From assembly GCA_964591705.1 (NCBI GenBank), contig CAZQCX010000016.1, positions 1 through 34,125 on the forward strand: a DNA stretch of 34,125 nt, read 5' to 3'. The notes beneath the pieces are model-generated. The model was not told where the DNA came from. It made no database searches and saw nothing but the letters and a program-made list of their open reading frames with translations. Shown piece after piece: positions 23,303-31,376 of the stretch (position 1 is its first letter; every line of letters begins with the position of its first letter). This DNA comes from UBA11855 sp964591705. GTDB taxonomy: Archaea > Thermoproteota > Bathyarchaeia > Bathyarchaeales > Bathycorpusculaceae. Both the position numbers and the translations under genes were made by a program.

Positions 23303-24310
23303 ATGTCGAAAGAACTATTAGAAATAGACAACTTGAAAACATACTTCTATACTTGGGCTGGCATAGTAAAAGCCGTTGATGGAGTCAGCCTCAAGGTCAA
23401 AGAAGGGGAAACCCTCGGTCTGGTTGGTGAATCCGGCTCCGGAAAATCAGTAACCGCACTATCAACCCTGAGAATAGTCCCGCGCCCTGGCAAAATTGTT
23501 GGCGGGAAAGTCTTCTACAGGGGTGAAGACCTCCTTGCAAAGAGCGAAGCTGAAATGCAGAAATTCCGTGGAAAAGAGGTTTCCTACGTTTTTCAAGATC
23601 CTGCTACTTCACTGAACCCAGTTTTTACAATTGCCTCTCAACTAGTAGAAGTGGTGCGTCGCCACCAGAATGTCACGAAGCAAGAGGCTCTGGAAAGAGC
23701 AATTGATCTCTTCAGACTTGTTGAGATTCCTGACCCTGAAGTCAAGATTTGGAACTACCCCCACCAACTGAGTGGCGGTATGAAACAACGCATAGCAGTT
23801 GCAAGAGCTTTGTCATGCCAGCCAAGTCTGCTGCTTGCTGATGAGCCGACAACAGCTCTAGACGTGACAATTCAGGCTCAGATTCTTGATCTTCTCAAAA
23901 ACCTGAAGCAGAAGCTTGGAATGGCCATGATCCTAATCACCCATGACATGGGCGTGGTAGCCGGCGTGGCTGATCGAATAACGGTCCTATACGCGGGACG
24001 AGTTTGCGAGTCTGCGAGCACGAGAACTATTTTCCAAAATCCTCTGCATCCATACACACGAGCGCTTCTGGAAGCTGTTCCAAGTTTAGCCCTGAGGAGG
24101 GATAAGCTGAAGGTTATCCCAGGCAATATACCGAATCTAATTGACCTCCCATCTGGATGTAGATTCAACCCTCGATGCGAATTTGTGAAAAAAGGTATTT
24201 GTACAATGGACATACCCGAACTAGAGGAAGTTGAGTCAGAGCACTATGTTGCGTGCTTTCGAGGTAGAGAAATTGAGGCAGAGACGCCGTTCGGGGGCCT
24301 GAACAAATGA
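23303..24310 (+). CDS. Peptide-type ABC transporter ATPase (DppD-like)
   Basis: 335 aa. Walker A GESGSGKS (about residue 42), Q-loop VFQDPATSLNP, signature LSGGMKQR, Walker B LLLADEPTTALD and switch His ITHDMGVVAG are all intact. The C-terminal oligopeptide-transporter extension is present, including LHPYTRALLEAVP, SGCRFNPRCEF and further Cys near GICTM and YVACF. The four Cys resemble those reported to bind an Fe-S cluster in some DppD proteins. It overlaps the next ATPase gene by ATGA. Confidence 0.95.
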   Translation: MSKELLEIDNLKTYFYTWAGIVKAVDGVSLKVKEGETLGLVGESGSGKSVTALSTLRIVPRPGKIVGGKVFYRGEDLLAKSEAEMQKFRGKEVSYVFQDPATSLNPVFTIASQLVEVVRRHQNVTKQEALERAIDLFRLVEIPDPEVKIWNYPHQLSGGMKQRIAVARALSCQPSLLLADEPTTALDVTIQAQILDLLKNLKQKLGMAMILITHDMGVVAGVADRITVLYAGRVCESASTRTIFQNPLHPYTRALLEAVPSLALRRDKLKVIPGNIPNLIDLPSGCRFNPRCEFVKKGICTMDIPELEEVESEHYVACFRGREIEAETPFGGLNK

Positions 24311-25305
24311 ACAGCGATGTCGTTCTAGAAGTGAAGAATCTAGTGAAGCATTTTCCGATTACAAGTAAAGGGGTGCTCATGAAGAAACATGTTGGGGTTG
24401 TTCACGCAGTTGATGGAGTTAGCTTCTCCGTGAGGAGAGGAGAAACCTTTGGTTTGGTGGGTGAAAGCGGCTGCGGAAAGACTACCACCGCGAGAGCAAT
24501 TCTATCGATAGATCCTCCCACAAGTGGCGAAATATTCTTTGACGGTAAAGAAGTCAGCAGAGTTTTCAAATCTAAAGACAAAGCGGAGATTTTGAAGCTG
24601 AGGCGAAAGATGCAATATGTTTTTCAGAATCCGTATGCATCGCTTGATCCAAGAATGACCGTAGCCGACATAATAATGGAGCCGTTTTTTATCCATAAAC
24701 ATGTTTCCAGGGAAAAATGGCACGATCGACTGTATGAACTGTTGAAGCTGGTAGGTTTAGAAGAATATCACGCGGAAAGATACCCACACGAATTCAGCGG
24801 GGGTCAGAGGCAGAGAATATGCGTAGCAAGAGCCTTAGCTGTTGAACCAGAATTGCTGATTGCAGATGAACCCGTGGCTTCTTTAGATGTTTCAGTCAGA
24901 GCTCAAATCCTGAACCTATTACGGGAACTTCAGCAGAGATTCAAGATAACCTATTTGTACATAAGTCACGATCTGAGTACTGTGAGGCATATCTGTCACC
25001 GTATAGCCGTTATGTATTTGGGAAAATTTGTCGAAATTGCAGACACTGATGATCTGTTTGAGTCTCCTTTGCACCCTTACACGCAAGCCTTGATGTCTTC
25101 GATTCCAGTGCCTGACCCTGATGCCAAAAAAGCTCGTATAATGCTTCCAGGTGAGGTTCCGAGCCCGATTAATCCACCAGCAGGTTGCAGGTTTGAGCCA
25201 AGATGTATCTTTGACAAATCACATGAATGCGTGCACAAAGCACCCGAACTGATTGACGTAGGCAATGGGCATTTCGTGTCTTGCGATGGCGTTATGAGAA
25301 GCTGA
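24307..25305 (+). CDS. Peptide-type ABC transporter ATPase (DppF-like)
   Basis: 332 aa, last gene of the operon, starting in the ATGA overlap. Walker A GESGCGKTT, Q-loop VFQNPYASLDPRMT (typical of DppF/OppF), signature FSGGQRQR, Walker B LLIADEPVASLD and ISHDLSTVRHI are intact, with the C-terminal AGCRFEPRCIF...HECVH...FVSCD extension. It would pair with the DppD-like protein as a heterodimeric motor. No substrate-binding protein gene follows; the next gene is the AlkD-like glycosylase 169 bp downstream. Confidence 0.95.
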   Translation: MNSDVVLEVKNLVKHFPITSKGVLMKKHVGVVHAVDGVSFSVRRGETFGLVGESGCGKTTTARAILSIDPPTSGEIFFDGKEVSRVFKSKDKAEILKLRRKMQYVFQNPYASLDPRMTVADIIMEPFFIHKHVSREKWHDRLYELLKLVGLEEYHAERYPHEFSGGQRQRICVARALAVEPELLIADEPVASLDVSVRAQILNLLRELQQRFKITYLYISHDLSTVRHICHRIAVMYLGKFVEIADTDDLFESPLHPYTQALMSSIPVPDPDAKKARIMLPGEVPSPINPPAGCRFEPRCIFDKSHECVHKAPELIDVGNGHFVSCDGVMRS

Positions 25306-25428
25306 AATTAATCACGTGGGATTTTTCTTTTTTCTCATGTTCTCTTGGATGACTTTGCCACACATTTGAGTTTCGACCTTCAACGATTCAGGGGTCTTGA
25401 GTGCGGCTTTTCTTCTGTCGCAGAAGGC

Positions 25429-25439
25429 GTTTTATTAAC
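25429..25439 (+). promoter_or_regulatory. TATA box of the AlkD-like gene
   Basis: GTTTTATTAAC; predicted start near 25460, with GAGGAAAG at 25460-25467 as the Shine-Dalgarno before GTG 25475. Confidence 0.5.
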
Positions 25440-25474
25440 AGGTTCTTATCAATAATCATTGAGGAAAGTATTTT

Positions 25475-26164
25475 GTGGCTTCAGCAGAGGAAATCTTGAA
25501 ACAGCTGCGGGAAAAGGCGAATTTGGCGAGTCTTGAGGGCATGAAGCGCTATGGAATGTCTGTTGACCGGAGGCTAGGCGTATCTGTAGCCGATATGCGA
25601 TTGATTGCAAAGGGTATTGGGAAGAATCATGCTCTTGCGCTTGATCTATGGAAGACGGATTTGGCTGAAGGTAAGATCGTTGCAAGCATTCTAGCTGAGC
25701 CTGGCAAGCTTACTGAAGAACAGATGGATGATTGGGTGGCAGGTTTTGATTCGTGGGATGTGTGCGATCAGGTCTGCATGAACCTGTTTGAGAAATCTCC
25801 TTTGGCATGGAAGAAGATTGCCGACTGGAACGAACGCAAAGAAACATTCGTCAAGAGGGCGGCGTTCGCACTGATCGCTTGCTTGGCTTGGCATAACAAG
25901 CAAGCGAGGGACGAGGAATTTCTCAGGATCTTTTCAGTTATCAAGAAAGGGGCTGTGGACGATCGGAACTTTGTGAAGAAGGCTGTCAGCTGGGCGTTGA
26001 GGAATGTTGGAAAAAGGAATTTGAATCTGAACAAGGCTGCGACTGGTTTGGCTAAGGAGTTGTGCCAGATGGATTCGAAGACTGCTAGATGGGTCGGTTT
26101 GGCTGCGGTTAAGGAACTGGGGAGCGTAGCAATTCAGAAGAAAGTCTTAAAGAAATCTGTCTGA
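25475..26164 (+). CDS. AlkD-like DNA alkylation repair protein (HEAT-repeat glycosylase family)
   Basis: 229 aa, all-helical, built from HEAT-like repeats. AlkD-family features are GVSVADMRLIAKGIGKNHALALDLW near the N-terminus, then DDWVAGFDSWDVCDQVC (the Trp-Asp-x-x-Asp region lining the DNA-binding cleft) and WKKIADWNERKETFVKRAAFALIACLAW. The C-terminal signature is DDRNFVKKAVSWALRNVGKRN. AlkD excises bulky or cationic alkylated bases without flipping them. The start is GTG with GAGGAAAG 7 nt upstream. It converges on the PolB operon (34-bp gap), so the two repair loci are neighbours but independently transcribed. Confidence 0.87.
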   Translation: MASAEEILKQLREKANLASLEGMKRYGMSVDRRLGVSVADMRLIAKGIGKNHALALDLWKTDLAEGKIVASILAEPGKLTEEQMDDWVAGFDSWDVCDQVCMNLFEKSPLAWKKIADWNERKETFVKRAAFALIACLAWHNKQARDEEFLRIFSVIKKGAVDDRNFVKKAVSWALRNVGKRNLNLNKAATGLAKELCQMDSKTARWVGLAAVKELGSVAIQKKVLKKSV

Positions 26165-26198
26165 AGCTCGGTTCTCCTGTTCTGCGCTGTCAATCAGT

Positions 26199-28508
26199 TT
26201 AGAGAAAGCTGTCAAGGTTTTTGTGCCTATCAGTGATTCCTCTCACTGAATCGTGGATTGATTGGGTCGTGTAGCCTGCGAAGCTTAGGATAGTGGCTGC
26301 CGCAGCATAGAGCAATAACAGATACTTTTTTGTGTCCGTGTTCATGCCTTTTTCTATCAGTTGTTCCGCCTTCACTCGGCGGTCGTGGTGCTTGTTTTCT
26401 GAGTCTATGAAGAGAAACCTGATGTTTTTTCCCGCGTGGACTTCTGCGCCTTCCTTGATAAGTTGTTCAGCCGCAATGACTTGGCTGACTCGTTGTTTGT
26501 ACTTCTTCGGATTTTTCGACAAGTGCCTTGTTACAATCAAGTCCCAAACTGGGACTTCGCCGTCGAGCAGTTTCCGTCTGTACTCTTTGATAACTTCAAG
26601 TGCCTCCGGTATCTTCGTCATGAATTCTTTAGAGTCATTGGCTGTAGATAGTACATTTATCATCTTTAGTTGCGCATCGTAGACAAACCGGGGCGTATCT
26701 CTTCTGCGGACTTCGATGCCTCTGAGCTTCACCTTGCCATTTTCCATTACGCCATAATAGCGGTTCAGTGCACCTATTCGTGGATGAATTTTTGATGGAA
26801 GAAAAACAATCCACTTGTAGCGTCCTTCAAAGTTCAAAGGTATGCCTATCTGTTCGGTTAACTCCGTGCACAGGTCCTTGTACTCTTGTGTGGACGCGTT
26901 GGTCTTCTTGAGCCATAGCGAATCAACTATTCCATGAACGACCTCAAATCCGCGGCTCTCAGCTTTATGGGCAGCTTTGAGGAATGTTTCTCTGCCGAAG
27001 GCGCATACACCGATATGGCCATCGACGGTTCCGAATCTGGCGTTTCGGTAGCCTAAGTAACCGAAGCATGTGACTAGAATCCACTTCAAAGCAGCTTGCC
27101 TTCTGTCATATGTTTCTCTGAGCGTAGGATCTTGTGTCTCATCTCTCAACCGTTTGTAATCCAAGCGTTTTGAAACAACAAGCTTCAGCGCTTTGGGTAC
27201 GATTCCTTTGCGTTTGTTGCAGATGTTATAGTTGAGGTCTGGGATGCGTAGTGGCGAGTCTGGACAACAGGTGCAGAGCACGGTTTCGGCTGAGATGTTA
27301 TTGTTGACCATTAGACTCGGATACATAGATGTGAAGTCTACTTCGGAGACTCCATCGTGGATGCCAACGTGGGGTTCGTAAATCACTCCTCCACGGTCGC
27401 CGATGAGCAGTTCATAAGCAGACTTGAATGCTTCAGGAACGCTCTTGTTTCTTGGAATCAAGATGTCGTCTTTGATAGCTTGGTAGAACTGGAGTGAGGT
27501 CATGCTGCTGCCTATTGACGAGCGAGAAGCCGTATGTAGCGGCACTCTGCAGGCTCTTGCAATCTCGATTAGACCTTCAAATGCTGCCTCGCTCAGGATG
27601 AAGGTGTTGCATTCGTCAATGTGTATTCTTCCGTAGAGCCTTATTGTTGAGGCTTTGTAGAATGTTCTTCCGTATGAGAAGACGGTTTTGCTTTTAGGTA
27701 CTTTCGGAACGAAGGGTACGTTATCCCTGCTTAGAATGAATTCATCCAGCATGCCATTCATGATTGATCTCTGTATGAGGTATGGAAAAAGGTAAGAATC
27801 GCCGCCAGTTGTCAGAATGATGTCTGGGTCCAATTTCTTCACTGTTTCGACAAGCTGCCTCAGCTTCTCTCTTTCGCTTTTGGCGTTGATGACCAGTTGC
27901 TTGTCATCCTGATTCACTAGGATTCTTTGTATGGGGTCTTTGAAGTTGGTGATTCTTCCTTTCTTGTCGATTTCTATGCTTAACTCCATCTTTCGCAGCG
28001 GTGGCACGACATAGTCCAAGCTTTCCACAGAATCTAAAAGAATGTATTTCAATCCTGTTTTTTCCGCCTCAATTTCCACACGTGCTAGTGGGAACAGATC
28101 GCAGCTGAAGAGGTAGACTCGGTCTGCGTGCCAGTCGCAATTGTGTACTTCATATCTTAGGTAATCCCCTGCTTGCAGGATGTCGCGCGTGAACGTTGGC
28201 GTCTGTCTACAGTCTTTCAGTGTGATCTCGAGGATCCTAGTTTTTTCGCTGTCTGTGGGGTGAGCGTACTTATATGAAAAGTTCCACGTTGCGATGTTTC
28301 GGTTTAAGAAAAACTTGCTAGCTAACCGCTCAATTTCATCTTGTTTTCCTGAAATGTATACTTTGGGTTGGAATTTGTCTGTGAGTTTTACTCTCTCGTT
28401 GTTTTCTCCGATTATCCAGACAGTCATCTCGCCGTTGCCGGAGGGGTAAACGTCAAAAATCCAGCCTCTAACCCTTTTTGGGTTGTTGGCAATAATGTTC
28501 GACTGCAT
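26199..28508 (-). CDS. Variant family-B DNA polymerase with altered catalytic motifs
   Basis: 769 aa. The palm is recognisable. Motif A is SEVDFTSMYPSLMV (Asp391 intact). Motif B is RRQAALKWILVTCFGYLGYRN (Lys475 present, but VTCFGY replaces the usual NSxYGY). Motif C is VHGIVDSLWL, where the canonical DTD reads IVD; the second Asp (529), equivalent to the metal-binding Asp623 of RB69 polymerase, is kept. The exonuclease domain looks impaired: Exo I DIE reads SIE (residues 177-179) and Exo II reads TTGGDSYLFPYL without the N-x-x-x-F-D pattern. It is unlikely to be the main replicase and more likely an accessory or translesion enzyme of the archaeal PolB2/Dpo2 kind. The start overlaps the upstream small gene by 41 bp, with GAGAAGAG before the ATG. 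The C-terminus extends about 100 residues past the thumb. Confidence 0.85.
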   Translation of the reverse strand: MQSNIIANNPKRVRGWIFDVYPSGNGEMTVWIIGENNERVKLTDKFQPKVYISGKQDEIERLASKFFLNRNIATWNFSYKYAHPTDSEKTRILEITLKDCRQTPTFTRDILQAGDYLRYEVHNCDWHADRVYLFSCDLFPLARVEIEAEKTGLKYILLDSVESLDYVVPPLRKMELSIEIDKKGRITNFKDPIQRILVNQDDKQLVINAKSEREKLRQLVETVKKLDPDIILTTGGDSYLFPYLIQRSIMNGMLDEFILSRDNVPFVPKVPKSKTVFSYGRTFYKASTIRLYGRIHIDECNTFILSEAAFEGLIEIARACRVPLHTASRSSIGSSMTSLQFYQAIKDDILIPRNKSVPEAFKSAYELLIGDRGGVIYEPHVGIHDGVSEVDFTSMYPSLMVNNNISAETVLCTCCPDSPLRIPDLNYNICNKRKGIVPKALKLVVSKRLDYKRLRDETQDPTLRETYDRRQAALKWILVTCFGYLGYRNARFGTVDGHIGVCAFGRETFLKAAHKAESRGFEVVHGIVDSLWLKKTNASTQEYKDLCTELTEQIGIPLNFEGRYKWIVFLPSKIHPRIGALNRYYGVMENGKVKLRGIEVRRRDTPRFVYDAQLKMINVLSTANDSKEFMTKIPEALEVIKEYRRKLLDGEVPVWDLIVTRHLSKNPKKYKQRVSQVIAAEQLIKEGAEVHAGKNIRFLFIDSENKHHDRRVKAEQLIEKGMNTDTKKYLLLLYAAAATILSFAGYTTQSIHDSVRGITDRHKNLDSFL

Positions 28509-28746
28509 CTATTCTCTTCTCTAACTTGCTTAATTTTTTCTGCAGGTCTACTACAATAGATATGAGCATTGGTTCGAAGATTATGGGTTGGGCAGCGTTG
28601 CTTCCTGCCGATGCTAGGCTCCTGCAGGCATCCATCACTTTGTCGAATGCTTCTTTGTCTTCTGTGCGTAGTGTCTTGGCGAAGCCTTTCCATCTGCAGA
28701 TCTCGTCTTCCAAAGCCATTCGGTATGATTCGACTGTCTTGCCCAT
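28468..28746 (-). CDS. Small helical protein between RadA-like ATPase and PolB genes
   Basis: 92 aa, start ATG 28746. The N-terminal half is helical with conserved-looking aromatic and acidic residues (WKGFAKTLRTEDKEAFDKVMDACRSLASAG). The C-terminal half (PMLISIVVDLQKKLSKLEKRIDAVEHY) ends in a short coiled coil. It begins 1 nt after the RadA-like stop and overlaps the PolB start by 41 bp, so all three are probably translated from one message. No family name is recognised. Its position suggests an adaptor in a PolB complex, which is inference. Confidence 0.8.
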   Translation of the reverse strand: MGKTVESYRMALEDEICRWKGFAKTLRTEDKEAFDKVMDACRSLASAGSNAAQPIIFEPMLISIVVDLQKKLSKLEKRIDAVEHYCQQPKKG

Positions 28747-28747
28747 G

Positions 28748-29473
28748 TTACTGGTAACCTTCCATGAACTCGGTTAATGTGAGGTCTTCGGATGGAAGCT
28801 CTACCGTACCTAGAATGTGGTGAGGGTGTTTTTCTAAGGTAAATTCGCGGTAGCACTGCGATTGTCTGAGGGCTATGACTACGTTTGCTCTTGCACATGT
28901 CAGCGTGTGGAGGTAACTGTTGCGGCGTGTTTCTTGGTGCGGTGGGTATGTGGCAATCAGAATTAGTTGGTTTTCACGAGCGAATTTTGAGAGGCCTGCG
29001 GTGACTTGGCTGAAAACGTTTCGTGCTTCCTCTTCTGGGACATCTTTGTCTAGGAAGAATCCTGCTATATCGGATAGTATGACGAGTTTGGCATTATGTT
29101 TCTTGGTCGTTTCTTTGAGTTTGTCCATCACGAGTGAGGTTATCTGGTAAGCTGTGAAGGCTCTTGAGATGTAGATGCGGTTGAGTGCTTCTTTCGGGTT
29201 TAGCCTGTGAAGCTGTGCAAGCCGTGCTACTTGGTAAAGTCTGAATGTGTTTCCGCCGTCAATGAAGATGACATTGCTTCCTAAGCCACCAAGTTGAGTT
29301 GGTAGCTGTGCTCGGATGCATAATAATGAAACTAAAGACGTGACTGCGTCTGAACCGTGAAGTACGGCAAAGTCTCCTGCTGTGAAGCCGGGGAACAGTC
29401 GGCTGACATTCCGCATGTTCAATGTAAGTAGCGGCTGCGCCTGCACAGTTTGGGTTGAGCTATACTGTGGCAC
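28748..29473 (-). CDS. RadA/RecA-superfamily ATPase with degenerate P-loop
   Basis: 241 aa, the size of RadB or a bare RecA core with no N-terminal HhH domain. The core order of RadA is present. LFPGFTAGDFAVLHGSDAVTSLVSLL is the Walker A region, but HGSDAVTSL lacks the Lys of GxxxxGKT. NVIFIDGGNTFRLYQVARLA corresponds to the RadA YIDTEGTF segment. AKLVILSDIAGFF is Walker B. The C-terminal part ends CYREFTLEKHPHHILGTVEL, RadA-like. ATP hydrolysis is doubtful. The GTG start has GGGGGAG about 8 nt upstream. It leads the operon with the small protein and PolB, and its degenerate P-loop recalls the bacterial mutasome factor ImuA; that comparison is inference. Confidence 0.82.
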   Translation of the reverse strand: MPQYSSTQTVQAQPLLTLNMRNVSRLFPGFTAGDFAVLHGSDAVTSLVSLLCIRAQLPTQLGGLGSNVIFIDGGNTFRLYQVARLAQLHRLNPKEALNRIYISRAFTAYQITSLVMDKLKETTKKHNAKLVILSDIAGFFLDKDVPEEEARNVFSQVTAGLSKFARENQLILIATYPPHQETRRNSYLHTLTCARANVVIALRQSQCYREFTLEKHPHHILGTVELPSEDLTLTEFMEGYQ

Positions 29474-29522
29474 TCTTCTTCTCCCCCATGTGTTGAGAGT
29501 TAAGAGCGTAGCTTTTCTAGCC

Positions 29523-29553
29523 GTTTTAAGCTATCACTGGAACGACTTTCCAG
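29523..29553 (-). promoter_or_regulatory. Promoter of the RadA-like/PolB operon with adjacent palindrome
   Basis: The minus strand has TATA-like AGCTTAAAACGG (about 29522-29533), expected start near 29505. Immediately upstream CTGGAA-5 nt-TTCCAG (29537-29553) is a perfect inverted repeat, where a BRE-side activator or repressor could bind. Confidence 0.45.
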
Positions 29554-29677
29554 CTCAGGCTAGAGAGAGGAGTGAAAGTGAAGGGTTTTTCATGAAATGA
29601 ATTGAGGTCTTTCAGAGTGCAATTATTAGGTATGGCTGAGCGCTTGGGTAGCAACTGTTTCGTGAACTTCAGTCGGT

Positions 29678-30445
29678 TCAGATGTAATTTAGCATTTTGA
29701 GAATCGTCAATAGGAACGCCAGAGACGAAATCGCCAATGAGAGAACTGCAACCCACAATGTTTTCGTCTTCATGGCTGGCTGATAATAGAGGTTGCATCT
29801 TTCAATCTGATTATGCAAACGCGTAGCTTCGGATCCGATGCTCCTCTGCAACTCATTGAGGATTGAGCTCTCGAAAACTCGGGCGCGCTCAGCGAGGTCA
29901 TTGAGCAGTTTCTCCCGGCATAGTTCTTGGTATCTTTTGACGTAAAGACCTATTCTATCAAGTCCAACTAGAACGTCGTCGACCGCGTTCAGTCTCATCA
30001 CCATCTTCTTCATTTGTTTAAAATCGAGTTTTCCGTTCTGACAAAGTTTGACATCTATTCTTTCGTTCAAGTCCTTAGGAGGGCAATCCGCGTTCTGTTT
30101 TCTCGAGCCATACCACGCTTCGGCGAACTCCGCCATCAGCGCTTCTGCCTCAGAAAAGGACTCGCCCACATCTTTTAGTGCAGTCTCAGTAACTTCTGGG
30201 GGTCTCTTCAAGTAATAGGACTGGGAATTGGCTGAGAAGACTTGAACCGTCTTGTTTAGTTTTTGCAGGGCGATCTCTGTGGAGTATGGTTTTTCGTTGA
30301 ACTTGGCGTGCATCCTGCTTTCAGCTATCAAATAGAGTGTGTTGACGCCTATTAATTTTGTATCAAAAACAGGAATAGTCTGGATTGGACTATAATCAAG
30401 CAGTGAGGCTGGAGAAAATGGCGACTGGAAATTTTCATTTGCCAA
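29678..30445 (-). CDS. Tail-anchored protein of unknown function
   Basis: 255 aa. It has no signal peptide. A soluble, mostly helical part (about 1-225) with coiled-coil propensity around LNDLAERARVFESSILNELQRSIGSEATRLHNQIERC is followed by one C-terminal membrane helix (about 230-250, VAVLSLAISSLAFLLTILKM) and a four-residue tail, so the bulk should face the cytoplasm. No domain is recognised. The TTG start at 30445 lies about 25-30 nt from a TATA element (30470-30480) shared with the divergent HAD gene, suggesting a leaderless message. A later ATG start (MHAKFNEK) would remove about 45 residues. Confidence 0.65.
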   Translation of the reverse strand: MANENFQSPFSPASLLDYSPIQTIPVFDTKLIGVNTLYLIAESRMHAKFNEKPYSTEIALQKLNKTVQVFSANSQSYYLKRPPEVTETALKDVGESFSEAEALMAEFAEAWYGSRKQNADCPPKDLNERIDVKLCQNGKLDFKQMKKMVMRLNAVDDVLVGLDRIGLYVKRYQELCREKLLNDLAERARVFESSILNELQRSIGSEATRLHNQIERCNLYYQPAMKTKTLWVAVLSLAISSLAFLLTILKMLNYI

Positions 30446-30469
30446 AGCAGATTTTGTTTTCGAACCTCG

Positions 30470-30482
30470 CGTTTAATAACTT
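30470..30482. promoter_or_regulatory. Shared bidirectional TATA element
   Basis: GCGTTTAATAACTT reads as a TATA box on both strands (TTTAATAA/TTATTAAA), between the tail-anchored protein gene (-) and the HAD gene (+). Confidence 0.45.
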
Positions 30483-30530
30483 CGAATCATCTTGAAACAA
30501 CAGTTGCTACTAGACCTGAAGGGACGAGAA

Positions 30531-31181
30531 ATGCTTCGCGCTGAATTGGTGTCATTTGACATGGACGGGACGATTACGGATCTGTCTTTTGTAGATTCCG
30601 TATGGTTGGAAGGCATGCCCCGCCTGCTCGCTGCGAAGAAAAGAATTTCTTTTGATGATGCAAGGATTTTAGCCAAAACGGAATACGACAAGATTGGCAG
30701 GAATAGGCTTGAATGGTACGACCTCAACTATTGGGCAGAGAAGTTCGGGTTGGACATTTCTCCTTACAGTCTGTTAGGTGCTTACAGACATAAAATCCGA
30801 GTCTTCCCCGAAGTGCAGGAAGTACTCAGAGACTTCAGAGAAAAGGGCTACAGGCTTATCATCGTGTCGAATGCCAAAAGAGAATTTCTCGAGCTGGAGC
30901 TTGAGCACACGGGAATCGGCGGCTATTTTGAGCGTGTCTTTTCTTCAACATCTGATTTTGGGCTTACCAAGACATCGGTAACTCTCTACAAGAGGGTGTG
31001 TGAAATTTGCAGGGTCTTTCCAGAAGAGATGATTCACGTGGGCGACGATTATTGCTTTGATGTAGAAATTCCCAGAAAACTCGGAATCAACGCATTCTAC
31101 CTTGACAGGACTTGTGAGGCATCCGGAGTACTGGTTATTCACAGTCTAAGGGAGTTAAATCAAAAAGTTCTTCGTCTCTGA
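30531..31181 (+). CDS. HAD-superfamily hydrolase (phosphatase-like)
   Basis: 216 aa from ATG 30531, preferred because AAGGGA lies 7-8 nt upstream; the frame opens at TTG 30492. HAD motifs in order: motif I VSFDMDGTITD (nucleophile Asp10 and acid/base Asp12), a helical cap (about 20-95), motif II IIVSNAK, motif III Lys in FGLTKTS, and motif IV HVGDDYCFDV. This is the phosphoglycolate phosphatase-like subclass I layout with all catalytic residues. The substrate is unknown. It is divergent from the tail-anchored protein gene and may share its promoter region. Confidence 0.87.
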   Translation: MLRAELVSFDMDGTITDLSFVDSVWLEGMPRLLAAKKRISFDDARILAKTEYDKIGRNRLEWYDLNYWAEKFGLDISPYSLLGAYRHKIRVFPEVQEVLRDFREKGYRLIIVSNAKREFLELELEHTGIGGYFERVFSSTSDFGLTKTSVTLYKRVCEICRVFPEEMIHVGDDYCFDVEIPRKLGINAFYLDRTCEASGVLVIHSLRELNQKVLRL

Positions 31182-31300
31182 AGACCTGGCATTGCAGCAT
31201 TCTTTTGCTCTTTCGCCACTGAATTGTCTTGCTTTTGACCCTCCCTGATGAGATCTCCTGCGTTTTCCTCTCTTTCTGTAAGTGGGCTATCATCTTACAA

Positions 31301-31311
31301 GGGTTTAAATT
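31301..31311 (+). promoter_or_regulatory. BRE/TATA box of the surface beta-propeller gene
   Basis: AAGGGTTTAAATT; start expected near 31333, and the strong purine-rich Shine-Dalgarno AAGGAGAAAGG (31363-31373) lies just before ATG 31377. Confidence 0.6.
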
Positions 31312-31376
31312 TCTGTTTCCCAAAGTTACTGTCTTGTGCACGGAAACGTGTACTAAAACTATAAGGAGAAAGGAAA

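Noticed and set aside
26199..28508. Calling this polymerase the main replicative PolB.
   Set aside because: Exonuclease motifs are disrupted and motifs B and C are non-canonical, unlike replicative PolB1/PolB3.
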